Assembly (NCBI GenBank): GCA_037178855.1
Contig: JASJZC010000007.1
Coordinates: 4,092,001 to 4,156,000, forward strand
Direction of reading: 5' to 3'
DNA: 64,000 bases
Origin: Oscheius sp. JU75
Lineage: Eukaryota; Nematoda; Chromadorea; Rhabditida; Rhabditidae
In this document: positions 62,983-64,000 of the stretch, piece after piece
Layout: every line of letters starts with the position of its first letter
How positions within the stretch are numbered: the stretch's first letter is position 1
Translations under genes and position numbers: made by a program
Notes under the pieces: generated by a model
The model's database searches: none
What the model was told of the DNA's origin: nothing
The model's input: only the letters and a program-made list of their open reading frames with translations

Positions 62983-64000
62983 TTACTTCTTAGCAATGAG
63001 CCAGGTTCCATCACCGTGAGGGAGAAGAGTGGCTCGTACCTGGAATTGCTTAATTACACAAATCCGCTAAATGCTAAACCCGTCCGTCCTGTTTTATCCG
63101 CAGATTCATATCTCTCACGACTTTGTCCTCGGGTGTCATGTACTCAGCTCCAGAGAGCACTCCGCCTCCATTGAAAGCCTAAAAGACTTTAAAAAATACA
63201 GCGTCACTTACTCTATTGATCATCAAAAGGCCACCGCTTCTCAGAAGACGAATAGCATGTTCATAGTCGTCCATGTAATTGGTTCGTTTGAAATCATCCT
63301 GAAATGAGCTTTGCCCAATTATTTTGCTGCACTGAATTACAACAAAAATAAAGTCGAAGGTGTTCGGATCACTGGCTGCCAGACGTGGGAGTGCCCTTTC
63401 AATTTCTTCGGCTGATCTCACTTGAATTCTGGAAATATGACCCATGCTGAGCTAAAAATAATCATGTTTTGACGATCTGTTTGTGTACCTTTTTAGCATG
63501 CTTAAGTCCGACGTTTTCCCAAAAATGTGAGAATTCGGGATGTTCAAGACCAACTACAATACCGCGGGAGTCAACATATTCAGCGATACCGAGCAGTCCA
63601 AGACCTGTGAAGATACCTTAAACAGTTTTGTAGTGACTTTATTTTACGAGACTGTCTGACCGACTACGAGACAACGAGACGGCCGGTAGACGGTCATTAC
63701 ACTTTGCGCAAGTTGCACAACTTCCGGAGTCACACTCTCGCTCCAGGACAAGGGTGCCGGGTACGTCGTTGCCTGAGTGTCCTGAATTTGTTCTTCCTTT
63801 CTGAACTAAACAATTGTTAATACTCTGAGAAGGCTTTGTAGAGTGTCATCAATGTTGGTAGAATGACTGTAAGCATACTGAAGAACAGCGTCGGATGTCT
63901 CGAAACTTCTCAGTGAGATCGTACAACGACTCCCGGGCTCTGAAACGTCATTCAATATTTTTAGAGAAGGTCGGAAATATATTTAGCTATTTAGTGACCA
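62983..64000 (-). CDS. Catechol O-methyltransferase-like (family 3 O-methyltransferase), 5' end beyond window
   Basis: SAM-dependent O-methyltransferase related to COMTD1 and the nematode comt genes. Reading the minus strand from the right edge: an N-terminal helix ETSDAVLQYAYSHSTNIDDT; a second exon PLSWSESVTPEVVQLAQSVM; and, spliced across a 43-bp intron, the SAM motif RCLVVGIFTGLGLLGIAEYV with strand-2 acid GIVVGLEHPE. Next is IQVRSAEEIERALPRL and, after another 43-bp intron, FDFIFVDDFKRTNYMDDYE. This corresponds to the family's FDFIFIDADKENY, with the first metal-binding Asp kept. GGLLMINR, AFNGGGVLSGAEYMTPEDK and the terminal VRATLLPHGDGTWLIAKK end the protein. The usual DADK is altered to DDFK and the usual GG-x-IAVDN to GG-LLMINR (Asn kept, Asp lost), so catalysis may be modified. 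The first exon lies outside the window. Confidence 0.85.

Overview
The window is eukaryotic DNA and almost certainly from a nematode. Genes are split by many very short GT-AG introns, mostly 33-45 bp. The first gene is a classic cuticle collagen. Several secreted, Gln-rich proteins match nothing outside nematodes that I recognise. Compact introns, moderate GC and conserved bilaterian genes suggest a clade I (Dorylaimia, Trichuris/Trichinella-like) worm. That placement is inference; phylum Nematoda is the firm part.

Layout. 1-9.8 kb: cuticle collagen (+), a CNNM-type transporter (+) and a PLD3/4-type phospholipase D (+). 10.7-13.9 kb: an RGS12/RGS14/LOCO-like regulator (-) with an RGS domain and two Raf-like Ras-binding domains; likely upstream exons lie at 18.6 and 19.6-19.7 kb. 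14-21 kb: otherwise gene-poor. 21.3-31.6 kb: a plus-strand run with a small unknown gene, a histone-fold/ankyrin/BTB protein (ABTB2/BTBD11 family), a secreted calcineurin-like phosphoesterase and a type I membrane protein with thioredoxin-like folds. 31.7-39.2 kb: a minus-strand run with a COG7-like Golgi tether subunit, a kelch-like protein ending in a CaaX box, and TBC1D23.

39.2-42.5 kb is a non-coding island holding a degenerate ~100-bp tandem repeat, two adjacent perfect hairpins and a strong TATA box beside GC-rich sequence. 42.5-48.3 kb holds three minus-strand genes for low-complexity proteins (at least two secreted), two of them with a TATA box only about 30 bp from the ATG, plus a doubtful plus-strand gene at 44-45 kb. 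48.6-51.5 kb: cytosolic purine 5'-nucleotidase (NT5C2 family). 54.2-55.7 kb: a divergent cation-diffusion-facilitator (ZnT-like) protein. 56.6-60.9 kb: a SIK/KIN-29-type AMPK-related kinase. From 63 kb a catechol-O-methyltransferase-like gene runs off the right edge.

The conserved genes cover signalling (RGS-RBD, SIK), divalent metal handling (CNNM, CDF), endosome-to-Golgi and intra-Golgi traffic (TBC1D23, COG7) and lysosomal, nucleotide or secretory functions (PLD, NT5C2, phosphoesterase). They form no single pathway. The most lineage-specific part is the 42.5-48.3 kb cluster of low-complexity secreted proteins. Exon models were built by hand from reading frames and splice consensus, so spans are firmer than individual splice sites.
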